A program made the position numbers and the translations under genes. A stretch of DNA of 64,000 nucleotides from Nisaea sediminum (GTDB taxonomy: Bacteria; Pseudomonadota; Alphaproteobacteria; Thalassobaculales; Thalassobaculaceae), in the NCBI RefSeq assembly GCF_014904705.1, contig NZ_JACZCQ010000009.1, forward strand, positions 1 to 64,000, read 5' to 3'. The first letter of the stretch is position 1. Each line of letters opens with the position of its first letter. The notes below the pieces were generated by a model, which saw nothing but the letters and a program-made list of their open reading frames with translations, was not told the origin of the DNA and did no database searches. Shown piece by piece: positions 23,252 through 32,161 of this stretch.

Positions 23252-26224
23252 GTGCGGCTTGACCGGGAGGGCGGCGCGCTCCGGGCGCTAGAGCGGTCAG
23301 TTCGCAGCTTCGGGGAGCGGGTCTCTTCTGTTCATCTGTTCTGCCATGGCCAGCCTGGCATGCTGGAGCTCGCCGCGGGAAAGCTCGGCCTGGAGACGCT
23401 GGCGCGCGACAGACGGGGGACCGACGGCCTGAAGCGGGCGCTCGCCGGTCGCCCACTGGTTCTCTACGGCTGTTCCGTCGGACAGGGCGACATCGGTCAG
23501 CGGTTCGTCGCTGCGCTATCCCTTGCGCTGGACGCGCCGGTGGTTGCGTCGAGCACGCCGACTGGCGCCGCCGCACGCGGCGGTAACTGGACGCTGGACG
23601 TGTCGGCGGGCATGTCGCCGGGCGATCTGCCGCCTATCCTCGACCCGGAACGGGCCGAGCGCTGGCCAGGCCTGCTCATCGTGAACGTCACGAGTACGCT
23701 TGGTGACGCGAGTGCAGGAACGCTCCGGGCGGCGGCGGCGGCTGTCGATCAAATCGTGCGTTTCAGCAATCTCGGGGCGGGCGGCACGATCACCCTCGCG
23801 GCCTCGCCGACCTTCACGAACGGCGCCGCCACGAGCTTCAGTTTTACCGGAACGACAAGTTCGCTGACGATCGGCGGCTCGGATCTGGTCTCGGACTCGC
23901 ACCTCTACTTCGATATTAGCGCCGGACAGACGCTGACGCTCAATTCCGGGGTTTCTTTCTCCAGCGGCTCATTCATCCTTCAGACGGCAGGCGGCGGAAC
24001 CGCCACTCTGAACGGCTCGATCAGCGGGACGAGCAGGGTATGGATCCTCGGCGGCACGACCACCGAGATCGGGACGACGACCTCGGCGCCCCTGATCGAT
24101 ATTGAGGGCAACTCGACCCTCAAGTTCACGACCAGCGCTTCCTACACCTCGAACATAGAGATTGAGAATACGGCCACGATCGATACCGGGGCCAACAACG
24201 TCACCGTCAGCGGGACTGTGACGGACGACGGGACGAACGTGCTGGCCAAGACCGGCACCGGCACTCTGACGCTTTCCGGAAACAACACCGCTTCGGGCTC
24301 CATGACCGTCAGCCAGGGCACGCTGTCGGTTGCGGCGGACGGTAATCTGAGCGCCGGCACGGTGACGCTCAACGGTGGGACGCTCGCGGTGACCGGCGCG
24401 ACGACGATCAACAATGCGATCGCGCTCGGGGCGTCGAACGGGACTATCAATGTCGGCGCCGACGTCACCATGAGCGGCGTGGTGTCCGGCGCCGGGAACC
24501 TGACCAAGACGGGCGCCAGCACGCTGACCCTGAGCGGGACGAACACCTATTCGGGCACCACGACGGTCAGCGGCGGCACGCTCTCCGTCTCGGCCGACGG
24601 CAATCTCGGTACAGGCAACGTGGCTCTGAATGGCGGCGGCCTGACGGTGACCGGCGCGACCACCATCGACAACGCGATCACCGGCACCGGGAGCCTGACG
24701 AAGAGCGGGACCGGCACTGTCGTCCTGAGCGGGACGAACACCTATTCGGGCGGGACCACGGTCAACGGCGGCACCCTGCAGGTCTCCGGCGGCAACGCGC
24801 TGGCGGATGCGGGCGCCGTCACCGTGTCGTCCGGCGCGACACTCGATCTGAATGGGACGAGCGAGACCATCGGCAGCCTGACCGGCAGCGGCACGCTCAA
24901 TATCGGCAGCGGGACGCTCACCCTCACGGACTCCGCATCGACCAACTTCTCCGGCACGATCAGCGGCACCGGCACGATCGCCGGAGGCGGGACCTATACG
25001 GTCGCCTCCGGCGCCACCCTCGGCGGAACCAGCACCTTCTCGACCGCGGTCACGGTTCAGAACGGCGGCACGATCGCGCCGGGCGACAGTCCGGGCAGGA
25101 TCTCGACCGGTAACCTGACCCTCGCCGCGGGCTCGACCGCCAGCATGGAGATCAACGGCACGACGGCGGGCACGCTTTACGACCAGATCGCGGTCACCGG
25201 GACGGTCAACATCTCGGGCGCCACCCTGACCCTGACCGTCGCGGACATCCCGGCCGCCGGCGCGACCTACGTGCTGATCGACAATGACGATGCCGACGCG
25301 GTCACCGGCACGTTCTCCGGCCTGGCGGAAGGCGCATCGCTCACTGCCGGCGGCGCCACCTACACGATCAGCTATGCCGGCGGGACCGGTAACGACGTGG
25401 TTCTGACGCTGCCTGCCACTCCGGCGTCGGGCGGCGATGGGATACTTTCCGGCTCGGCGGGGAACGATCTCATCCATGGAGGGTCGACTGCGGACACGAT
25501 CAAGGTGTTCGGCGGCAACGACACGGTTTCCGGTCATGCGGGAGACGACACGATCTCCGGTGGTGCGGGCAACGATCTTCTGCGAGGACAGGAGGGTGCC
25601 GACCTGATCTACGGCAATCAGGGCCTGGACGTCATCTACGGCAATACCGGCCAGGATACGATCTATGGCGGGCAGGACGCGGACTGGATCTATTCCGGCC
25701 AGGATGCGGACCTGGTCTATGGCAACATGGACGCGGACACGCTCTGCGGAAATCTCGGCGACGACCGGCTCTATGGCGGCGCCGGCAACGACCTCCTCTA
25801 CGGCAATCTCGGCGCGGATTCCCTCTTGGCCAATGACGGCGCCGACACGCTCTGGGGCGGGCAGGGCCGCGATGTGCTCGATGGCGGAGCCGGCGACGAT
25901 TCCCTTTGCGGCAATCTCGGGGCGGACACGCTCTCCGGCGGCTCCGGGGCCGACACGCTTGTGGGTGGAGACGGTAATGACCTGTTCCGCTTCGGCGACG
26001 GGGATGGTATCGACGTGATCGTCGACTTTGTCGTCGGCGCGGACATCTTCGGCGTGAGGACGGGGATCAACGGGTCCGGCGTCTCCGGCGCGGCCGACTT
26101 GCTGACCCGCATCACCTCTGACGGCGCGGGCAATGCTGTCGTCGATCTCGGCGCCGGCAACTCCGTCACGCTGATCGGGGTCGCGCCCTCCCAGCTCGGG
26201 ACCGAGAGTTTCCTCATCGTCTGA
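23252..26224 (+). CDS. DUF4347 / PATR / RTX repeat exoprotein
   Basis: 990 residues in four parts. First, a DUF4347 domain (to about 150) with VHLFCHGQPG and PLVLYGCSVGQG. Second, a beta-rich region. Third, three passenger-associated repeats of the form L-x-K-x-G-x-x-T-L-x-L-S-G-x-N-T (starting near residues 330, 418 and 482). Fourth, C-terminal RTX nonapeptides (about 727-920; GGAGND, YGNQGLD types) and a final strand-rich tail ending FLIV. RTX repeats bind calcium outside the cell after type I secretion; no signal peptide or autotransporter barrel is present, and no secretion genes are in the window. GTG 23252 has GGAAGG upstream, but DUF4347-like sequence (ALVLIDAG) continues 5' of it, so the true start is uncertain. 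Confidence 0.85.
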   Translation: MRLDREGGALRALERSVRSFGERVSSVHLFCHGQPGMLELAAGKLGLETLARDRRGTDGLKRALAGRPLVLYGCSVGQGDIGQRFVAALSLALDAPVVASSTPTGAAARGGNWTLDVSAGMSPGDLPPILDPERAERWPGLLIVNVTSTLGDASAGTLRAAAAAVDQIVRFSNLGAGGTITLAASPTFTNGAATSFSFTGTTSSLTIGGSDLVSDSHLYFDISAGQTLTLNSGVSFSSGSFILQTAGGGTATLNGSISGTSRVWILGGTTTEIGTTTSAPLIDIEGNSTLKFTTSASYTSNIEIENTATIDTGANNVTVSGTVTDDGTNVLAKTGTGTLTLSGNNTASGSMTVSQGTLSVAADGNLSAGTVTLNGGTLAVTGATTINNAIALGASNGTINVGADVTMSGVVSGAGNLTKTGASTLTLSGTNTYSGTTTVSGGTLSVSADGNLGTGNVALNGGGLTVTGATTIDNAITGTGSLTKSGTGTVVLSGTNTYSGGTTVNGGTLQVSGGNALADAGAVTVSSGATLDLNGTSETIGSLTGSGTLNIGSGTLTLTDSASTNFSGTISGTGTIAGGGTYTVASGATLGGTSTFSTAVTVQNGGTIAPGDSPGRISTGNLTLAAGSTASMEINGTTAGTLYDQIAVTGTVNISGATLTLTVADIPAAGATYVLIDNDDADAVTGTFSGLAEGASLTAGGATYTISYAGGTGNDVVLTLPATPASGGDGILSGSAGNDLIHGGSTADTIKVFGGNDTVSGHAGDDTISGGAGNDLLRGQEGADLIYGNQGLDVIYGNTGQDTIYGGQDADWIYSGQDADLVYGNMDADTLCGNLGDDRLYGGAGNDLLYGNLGADSLLANDGADTLWGGQGRDVLDGGAGDDSLCGNLGADTLSGGSGADTLVGGDGNDLFRFGDGDGIDVIVDFVVGADIFGVRTGINGSGVSGAADLLTRITSDGAGNAVVDLGAGNSVTLIGVAPSQLGTESFLIV
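24240..24790 (+). repeat. Passenger-associated (PATR-like) repeats in the coding sequence
   Basis: Three imperfect copies of a roughly 30-residue beta-strand unit, each introduced by G-T-x-T-L-x-L-S-G-x-N-T and ending V-x-x-G-T-L-x-V. Two copies share an almost identical run of about 27 bases near 24530 and 24726, pointing to recent internal duplication or gene conversion. Confidence 0.75.
25431..25985 (+). repeat. RTX calcium-binding nonapeptide array
   Basis: About twenty tandem nine-residue units of the form G-G-x-G-x-D-x-x-x, many with the variant Y-G-N-x-G-x-D, encoding the calcium beta-roll of the upstream protein. The same YGN-type units occur in the protein encoded at 38743-45303. 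Confidence 0.88.
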
Positions 26225-26254
26225 CAAGCCGGATTCCAGCCGGAACGCGCGCCG

Positions 26255-27652
26255 CTATGGCGTGCGCTTCTCTTCCGACAACAGATCCTCGCCGGCTTCC
26301 GGGATGTCGGCGGTGGCGGCGTGGCGCTCGAGGGTTTCGGTCTCGTTTTCCAACTCGCCCTCGGACTCCGTGACCGCTGCACCGGACTCCTCTGCCGGGA
26401 CCACCTGAACGGGCGCAGGCGCTCCCGACGGGGCGCTGCTCATTCCGATCACCGGGACGCCTTGCGGGAACACCACTTCGCGGGCCTCGTCCGGCATCGA
26501 GATATCCGCCTCGATCAGGGCCTTCTTCACGAGGCGCAGCAGGGCCGAGCGGACCTTGAACACCGAGTAGGCGTGGCCGTCGAACCAGAAATAGGCGCGG
26601 AGATTGACCGTCGCGGCGCCAAGCGAGTCGACCAGCACGAGCGGCTCCTCGGGCTCCGAGAGCACGGCTTCATGCTCCACGAGGACCTTACGGATGATCT
26701 CCTGGGCATGCGCGACCGAGACGTCGTAGCCGATACCGACCTGGAGATATTCCTGGCGGGCCGCGGCCGCGCTGTAATTGACGATCGTGCTTTTGAAGAT
26801 TACCGCGTTCGGGATCTGGATGTGATTGCCTTCCATCGAGAGCAGGAGGGTGCTGCGGGTGTTCATGCTCTGCACCGTACCTTGCTGGTCGCCGACGGAG
26901 ATATAGTCGCCGCGACGGAAGGGCTGGCGAATGCTGAGCAGCAGGCTGGCGAGGAAGTTTTCCGCGATGTCCCGGAAGGCGAAGCCGATGATGATGCCGG
27001 CGACCCCGGCGCCGCCGAGGATCGAGAGCGCGAGTTGGGTCAGGCCCGCGACCTGGAGAACGATATAAAGCCCGATCAGGAAGACCGGGATCGCAGCGAC
27101 ACGCGCGACGATCCCGCGCAGGAACAGGGATTCGACCTGCCGGCCCAGCAGGCGCTCGACCAAGGTGGCGACAAGCTTTGCCGCATAGAAGGCGAGAGGC
27201 AGGATGACGATCGCGAGCGCGATCAGCGGCAGGCTCGCAAAGCCCCTTCGCAAAAGGGACTCGATCTCCCTGAGAGCGGGCTGGAAGCTCCAGTCGACGT
27301 CCGGGGTGACGGTAATCCGGTTGACCACCGCGACCACATCCTCGGTCTTAGATGCTAGCTCGCGTGCCCAGGCCCGGCGCTCGTCCGTGCTCGTGTCGCC
27401 GTCGAGAAAGACCACGCCGTCGGATGCGCTGACCCCTATACCGCGGTACCAGCCCGTAGCGTCGAGAATATTCTCGATCCTGCCGGCGATCTGGTCGTCG
27501 CGGGCCACGGGAGAGACCGCGACCGATTGGGGCGAGGGGGAAATCTCGCCGTCGGCGGTGGGCTTCTCCTGTGCCGCGGCCGTTCCGGAAAGACAGAATG
27601 CGAGCAGGCCGAGGGTGAGAAAGACCGCCGAGAGATTCCGGGCGGCGTTCAC
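26255..27652 (-). CDS. MscS-family mechanosensitive channel with BON domain
   Basis: 465 residues: a signal/anchor segment (1-28, ending GTAAAQ), a periplasmic BON-like domain (about 60-125; RIENILDATGWYRGIGVSASDGVVFLDG), and then three or more TM helices. The MscS pore and beta domain follow, with GGAGVAGIIIGFAFRDIAENFLASLLL, RQPFRRGDYISVGDQQGTV and IQIPNAVIFKSTIVNYS. The last 60 residues are acidic and low complexity. MscS channels release solutes on osmotic downshock. The GTG start overlaps the stop codon of the yqaE-like gene by four bases (GTGA), so the two are translationally coupled. A frame open to 27844 is only the shadow of that small gene. Confidence 0.92.
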   Translation of the reverse strand: MNAARNLSAVFLTLGLLAFCLSGTAAAQEKPTADGEISPSPQSVAVSPVARDDQIAGRIENILDATGWYRGIGVSASDGVVFLDGDTSTDERRAWARELASKTEDVVAVVNRITVTPDVDWSFQPALREIESLLRRGFASLPLIALAIVILPLAFYAAKLVATLVERLLGRQVESLFLRGIVARVAAIPVFLIGLYIVLQVAGLTQLALSILGGAGVAGIIIGFAFRDIAENFLASLLLSIRQPFRRGDYISVGDQQGTVQSMNTRSTLLLSMEGNHIQIPNAVIFKSTIVNYSAAAARQEYLQVGIGYDVSVAHAQEIIRKVLVEHEAVLSEPEEPLVLVDSLGAATVNLRAYFWFDGHAYSVFKVRSALLRLVKKALIEADISMPDEAREVVFPQGVPVIGMSSAPSGAPAPVQVVPAEESGAAVTESEGELENETETLERHAATADIPEAGEDLLSEEKRTP

Positions 27653-27810
27653 GAGCGTTTCGCGATCACCCACACTCCGTGGACGATACCGGGTATGTAG
27701 CCGAGGAGCGTGAGCAGGATGTTCAGCCAGAAATGTCCGCCGATCCCGACCGTCAGGAAGACCCCGAGCGGCGGGAGCAGAATGGTCAGGATCAATCGGA
27801 GAATGGTCAT
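27649..27810 (-). CDS. YqaE/Pmp3 family small membrane protein
   Basis: A 53-residue protein beginning MTILRLILTILLPPLGVF and continuing with the family core G-I-G-G-H-F-W-L-N-I-L-L-T-L-L-G-Y-I-P-G-I-V-H-G-V-W. It has two transmembrane helices joined by a short loop. Pmp3/YqaE proteins are stress-inducible membrane proteolipids linked to ion or membrane-potential homeostasis in yeast, plants and bacteria. Start ATG at 27810; the stop overlaps the MscS start. Co-translation with an osmotic channel supports a membrane-stress role, which is inference. Confidence 0.93.
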   Translation of the reverse strand: MTILRLILTILLPPLGVFLTVGIGGHFWLNILLTLLGYIPGIVHGVWVIAKRS

Positions 27811-27946
27811 GGCGCGGTCCCTTCAGGGTGACGGGATGATCCAATTATAACACCTGATGCGCCTTTTGGTTCCCTATGGGGTGCCAATTCTCTGCTGCGG
27901 TCGCGCCTTTTGTCCGGTACCGTCTGAACGCGTTCATCCCCCATTC

Positions 27947-27974
27947 AAAGAAAAGGCCCCGTTACTGCGGGGCC
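27947..27974 (-). terminator. Intrinsic terminator of the second chemoreceptor gene
   Basis: Inverted repeat GGCCCCG / CGGGGCC with a six-base loop (TTACTG as read on the + strand); on the minus strand it is followed by TTTTCTTT. It lies 57 bases beyond the stop of the chemoreceptor gene and before the yqaE-mscS pair. Confidence 0.85.
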
Positions 27975-28030
27975 CATCCTTCGTTAGTCGGGCGACGGCG
28001 CGAACCGGTCCTGACCGACAATGCCGTCCG

Positions 28031-30184
28031 TCAGGCGGCTTCGGCGGGTTCCTCTTCCCTGTCTTCGCGGATATGCGAGATGAACTTGTTGGTCTCGCCC
28101 GTCAGCAGGTTGCAATTGCGGGAGAGCTCGTCCGCCGAGGCCTGGAGCTCTTCCGTCGCCGCGCCGGTCCCCATGGCATCGTCGGCTACGGCGTTGATCT
28201 CCTCGACCACGGAGCGGATCTTGTCGAGCGCGTTGCGGGCCGAATGCGCGACGGAACTGGTGGTCGCGGCCTGCTGCTCGACCGCTGCTGAAATTGCCGA
28301 CATCGTCATGTTGGTCTCCGTCGCCGCCTCGGTAATGACGGAGACGGCTTTGGTCGAGGATTCGATCTCGGAGAGCATGCCGGACACCTGCTGGCGAATC
28401 TCTTCGGTCGCGTTCTGGGTTTGCGAGGCGAGGTTCTTCACTTCGGAAGCAACCACCGCGAAGCCCTTGCCCGCATCGCCGGCGCGGGCCGCCTCGATCG
28501 TCGCGTTCAGCGCCAGAAGGTTGGTCTGCTCGGCGATATCGGCGATCAGCGATACGATGTCGTTGATCTTCGCGCTGGCCGCGTTCAGGGCGTTCACCTT
28601 TTCCGCGGCATCGGCGGCCTGTTCGGCGGCCCGGCTCGTCAGGGCAGAGGTTTCGGCGACCTTGGTCGCGACTTCGTTCACCGCCTGATTGACCTCGTCG
28701 ACGGAGTTGGTCACGGATTCGATGTCGTGCCCGGCCTCATTGGCGGAATCGCGGACAGAGGCAGAGCGCGACGCGGTCCGGTTCGCCGTGTTGCTGACCT
28801 CGGTGGATGTGGCCGATAGCTCGGTCGCCGAGGAGGAGAGGGCATCAATGACGCTGCCGACCGCGCTCTCGAAATTGTCGGCGAGCCCCATGATAGTGGC
28901 GCGCTGCTTCTGACGCGTTTCGATGCGGAAGTGCTCCTGCTCCTCGCGATATTTCTCGGCTGCACGGCTTTCCTGCTTCAGTTTGTAGAGCGCCTGGCTG
29001 AGTTCGGCCACTTCCTTGGGGGATTTGTAGTCCGGAACCCAGGCATCGAGATTGCCTCCGGCGAGATCGACCTGGACCTGCGTGAGTTCCGAGATCGGTC
29101 GGGCAAGACGGTTGCCAAAATAGAAGCCGGCGACCGAGATGCCGGCGCCGATCACTGCCATCTCGATCAGAATAGTGAGCAGCATTTCCTGGATCGGGGC
29201 GAAGATCTCGTCCTTCGATTCGATCGCCAGAAACGCGTATCTCGTACCCAGGAAGTCAAGCGGGGCGGAATGAGCCATATACTTGCCGTTCCCGGTCTCG
29301 ATTTCATGAATTCCTGATTCTCCGGCAAAAGCGGCGCGGATGGCGTCGTTCTCGACCTTGCGTTTGAGGATCGCGTCTTTGTTGAGCGTGGTGTCGTTGC
29401 GGACGAGAAAATCCTGGCCGATAACCATGATTTCTCCGGTTTCGCCGAGCCCTTCCTGATTCGAAAGCAGCTCGTTCAGCCGGTCGACCGGCATCTGGAA
29501 GGACAGGACCCCGATCGTCTTTCCGTTCTCCACGATGGGGGCCGAAATGAAGCTCGCCGGCGCGTCGTAACTCGGTGCATACGGACGGAAATCGAAGAAA
29601 CTGTGATCGGCCGTGTCGATTTTTTTCGCTCCTGCTCGGAAAGCATTGGCGAGATCGGTCTCCTTCCACTGGCCGGTGTTCATGTTCGTGGCGTAGTCGA
29701 GCTCCTTGTAGACGCTGTAAACCAGATCCCCGGACATATCGAAAATGAAGACGTCATAATATCCGCGCTTCTGCAGAAGCTCGCGGAAGACCGGATGATA
29801 CGTGCGGTGCAGGGACGAATAGACGGAGCCGTCGCCGGCATCGTCCAGCTTCTCCTTCTGCCCGGTCGGATTGGGATTATCCGTGATGTACAGCTTCTGA
29901 AGTGTCGCGCGCTGATCACCGCCGAGATCCTGCCAGGCGGCGGCAAAATCCTTTGCCGCCTGGGCGGTGAGGGGACTGCCTGCATAGAGTTGCAGGTCAT
30001 CGCGAATGTTCTGCAGATAATCGGAGAGCTGCTGTCGGCGGATTTCATCGATAGCGCCCAAGCGTTCCTCCGCCTCGTGCCGCAATGTGTTGCTCGACTC
30101 GTAGACGGACAGGCCACCAACAATCACGAGGGCAAACAATGCAGGAATCAGGGCAAGGAGCAGGATCTGACGTGCAAGACTCAT
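28031..30184 (-). CDS. Methyl-accepting chemotaxis protein, paralogous sensor domain
   Basis: 717 residues: TM1 at 6-27, a periplasmic sensor to about 330, TM2 around 340-362, HAMP ([21 protein letters not shown]), and a methyl-accepting domain with [20 protein letters not shown] at the tip. The sensor shows [40 protein letters not shown] (key residues Y-H-P, Y-D, F-K/Y-K-E-L-D-Y), matching the receptor at 14768. The C terminus ends in an acidic tail without a CheR pentapeptide. The ATG at 30184 leaves TM1 near the N terminus; an alternative ATG at 30232 would add 16 residues. Confidence 0.92.
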   Translation of the reverse strand: MSLARQILLLALIPALFALVIVGGLSVYESSNTLRHEAEERLGAIDEIRRQQLSDYLQNIRDDLQLYAGSPLTAQAAKDFAAAWQDLGGDQRATLQKLYITDNPNPTGQKEKLDDAGDGSVYSSLHRTYHPVFRELLQKRGYYDVFIFDMSGDLVYSVYKELDYATNMNTGQWKETDLANAFRAGAKKIDTADHSFFDFRPYAPSYDAPASFISAPIVENGKTIGVLSFQMPVDRLNELLSNQEGLGETGEIMVIGQDFLVRNDTTLNKDAILKRKVENDAIRAAFAGESGIHEIETGNGKYMAHSAPLDFLGTRYAFLAIESKDEIFAPIQEMLLTILIEMAVIGAGISVAGFYFGNRLARPISELTQVQVDLAGGNLDAWVPDYKSPKEVAELSQALYKLKQESRAAEKYREEQEHFRIETRQKQRATIMGLADNFESAVGSVIDALSSSATELSATSTEVSNTANRTASRSASVRDSANEAGHDIESVTNSVDEVNQAVNEVATKVAETSALTSRAAEQAADAAEKVNALNAASAKINDIVSLIADIAEQTNLLALNATIEAARAGDAGKGFAVVASEVKNLASQTQNATEEIRQQVSGMLSEIESSTKAVSVITEAATETNMTMSAISAAVEQQAATTSSVAHSARNALDKIRSVVEEINAVADDAMGTGAATEELQASADELSRNCNLLTGETNKFISHIREDREEEPAEAA

Positions 30185-30632
30185 TCTACGGTCCACAATT
30201 CCAATGAAGATGCGACGCGGAATGTCGGGCATTTGAGTTAAAGAAAAGCAAATAGCACACTATAATATTCTATCAGAAGGCGATCCGGGCGGCATGCTTC
30301 TTTATGACGGATCTGAACCGCTTCGGACCGAAACGGCCAAGCGAGCTTGAGAAATGCCCGCAAGGGCCCCTACGCGACATAGGCGAATTCCTGGAGTGCG
30401 GCCGAATGACGGTCAAAGTGATCGCGGGCGTTTTGCGGCCAAGTTCGGGCAGGTCTTCACTGCCCCGTTAATCGGCAGGTAACACCTCACGCGGTGAATT
30501 CTCTTTCCCCGGAAACTGTGTTACGGAAATTTTTAGGTGATCGCGCGGGCCGCCCATGCTCGGAGAAGGTGAGTTGGGCGGTAAGAGACGCGGCCGGGGG
30601 GAAGTTCACTCTAATGAACGGGGGACCTGCCT
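30185..30632. other. Gene-free region ahead of the NCS2 permease
   Basis: About 450 bases between divergent genes. It contains an AT-rich stretch just upstream of the chemoreceptor and a structured leader close to the permease (hairpin at 30550-30581). No ORF with a ribosome site was seen. The leader could be a metabolite-sensing RNA given the purine permease downstream, but no known riboswitch consensus could be matched by eye. Confidence 0.4.
30550..30581 (+). other. Leader hairpin upstream of the NCS2 permease
   Basis: CCGCCCA...CTC / GAG...TGGGCGG forms a two-part stem of ten pairs with a nine-base purine-rich loop (GGAGAAGGT), 50 bases ahead of the permease start. The loop itself resembles a ribosome site. 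No T tract follows, so it is not a simple terminator. Confidence 0.45.
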
Positions 30633-32060
30633 ATGACCAGTTCTTCGATCGGCACGCCCGATCAGCTTCGTGATCCGGACTATACACCGCCGCCCGCCAA
30701 GGCCGTCCCACTCGGGATCCAGCATGTGTTGGCAATGTTCGTCTCGAACGTGACGCCCGCGATCATCGTCGCCGGCGCCGCCGGCTTCGGCTTCGGCTCC
30801 AATTCGCCGGACTTCCCGGAACTGCTCTACATGATCCAGATGTCGATGGTCTTCGCCGGCATCGCGACCCTGCTGCAGACCATCTCGCTCGGACCGGTGG
30901 GCGCGAAGCTTCCGGTGGTGCAGGGCACCTCTTTCGCCTTCCTGCCGATCATGATCCCGCTGGTCGCGGGCAAGGGCGTCGACGGGCTCGCCGCGCTCTT
31001 CACCGGCGTCATCGTCGGCGGCATCTTCCATGCCCTGCTCGGCACGGTGATCGGGCGCATCCGCTTTGCTTTGCCGCCGCTGGTGACCGGCCTCGTCGTC
31101 ACGCTGATCGGCCTCGCCCTGGTCAAGGTCGGCATCCAGTACGCCGCCGGCGGGGTCCCCGCGATGGACAAGCCGGAATACGGCTCGCTCATGAACTGGT
31201 CCGCCGCGGTCATCGTCATCCTGGTGACCCTCGGCCTCAAGTTCTTCGCCCGTGGGATGCTCTCGATCTCCGCTGTCCTGATCGGTCTCCTGGTTGGCTA
31301 TGTCTATGCCATCGCCATCGGCATGCTGCCGTTGTCGGCGATCGGCGGATCCTGGGAGCGTGCGGCCTTCTTCGCCCTGCCGCAGCCGTTCAAATACGGC
31401 GTCGAGTTCTCCGCCGCCGCGATCATCGGCTTCTGCCTGATGGCCTTCGTCTCCGCGGTGGAGACGGTCGGTGACGTGTCCGGCATCACCAAGGGCGGCG
31501 CCGGACGCGAAGCGACGGACAAGGAGATCCAGGGCGCGACCTATGCCGACGGTATCGGAACCGCGGTGGCCGGCTTCTTCGGCGCCCTGCCGAACACCTC
31601 CTTCAGCCAGAATGTGGGCCTCGTGGCGATGACCGGCGTGATGAGCCGGCACGTGGTGACCTACGGCGCGATTTTCCTGATCGTCTGCGGGCTGGTGCCG
31701 AAAGTGGGCGCGATCATCCGCACCATCCCGATCGAGGTGCTGGGCGGCGGCGTGATCGTCATGTTCGGCATGGTGGTCGCGGCCGGCATCTCGATGCTGA
31801 GCGACGTGCACTGGAACCGGCGCAACATGGTGATCTTCGCCATTGCGCTTTCCGTCGGCCTCGGCCTGCAGCTCGAGCCGAAGGCGGTGCAGTATCTCCC
31901 GGACACGCTCCGCATCCTGATGACCTCCGGGCTGCTGCCGGCGGCCTTCATCGCCATCGTGCTGAACCTGGTGCTGCCGGAGGAGCTGGCCGAGGAGTCG
32001 ACCGAGGAAGTCTCGGGAGGCATGTCCGGGCACGGCAACGGATCGATGCCGGGCGAGTGA
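30633..32060 (+). CDS. NCS2 family nucleobase:cation symporter (xanthine/urate type)
   Basis: A 475-residue, 14-TM symporter. It has the NCS2 start PLGIQHVLAMFVSNVTPAII, an early PVVQGTSFAFLPIM, and the substrate-site region GFCLMAFVSAVETVGDVSG near residue 275, where Glu contacts the nucleobase. The second signature is FGALPNTSFSQNVGLVAMTGV near 320, where N-x-x-x-S-Q-N-x-G is typical of xanthine/urate rather than uracil carriers. It would import purines by proton or sodium symport across the inner membrane. The gene stands alone, with a structured leader and a terminator. The last 25 residues are a Gly/Ser/Glu-rich tail. Confidence 0.92.
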   Translation: MTSSSIGTPDQLRDPDYTPPPAKAVPLGIQHVLAMFVSNVTPAIIVAGAAGFGFGSNSPDFPELLYMIQMSMVFAGIATLLQTISLGPVGAKLPVVQGTSFAFLPIMIPLVAGKGVDGLAALFTGVIVGGIFHALLGTVIGRIRFALPPLVTGLVVTLIGLALVKVGIQYAAGGVPAMDKPEYGSLMNWSAAVIVILVTLGLKFFARGMLSISAVLIGLLVGYVYAIAIGMLPLSAIGGSWERAAFFALPQPFKYGVEFSAAAIIGFCLMAFVSAVETVGDVSGITKGGAGREATDKEIQGATYADGIGTAVAGFFGALPNTSFSQNVGLVAMTGVMSRHVVTYGAIFLIVCGLVPKVGAIIRTIPIEVLGGGVIVMFGMVVAAGISMLSDVHWNRRNMVIFAIALSVGLGLQLEPKAVQYLPDTLRILMTSGLLPAAFIAIVLNLVLPEELAEESTEEVSGGMSGHGNGSMPGE

Positions 32061-32093
32061 GGCCGCGGATCACGCCAAAAGCCTCCCGCAAAC

Positions 32094-32119
32094 ACGCAGC
32101 CGGCGATGTCCGGCTGCGT
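32094..32119. terminator. Terminator-like hairpin between NCS2 and LysR genes
   Basis: Ten-pair stem ACGCAGCCGG / CCGGCTGCGT with a six-base loop, between convergent genes. The downstream TTCTCTC is a weak T tract. It probably serves both strands. Confidence 0.7.
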
Positions 32120-32161
32120 TCTCTCCCGCGTTGACCGCCCGGTCCTGCCGCGCCAACGCGA

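Noticed and set aside
23252..26224. The PATR-containing protein as an autotransporter
   Set aside because: There is no signal peptide and no C-terminal beta-barrel; the C terminus is an RTX array with a type I-like tail.
30185..30632. A known xanthine (NMT1) or purine riboswitch
   Set aside because: I could not match any conserved core by eye, so only a structured leader is claimed.
30606..32033. A 475-codon minus-strand frame opposite the NCS2 permease
   Set aside because: Same-length mirror frame, His/Asp/Arg-rich, no start signal; the + strand protein is a clear symporter.
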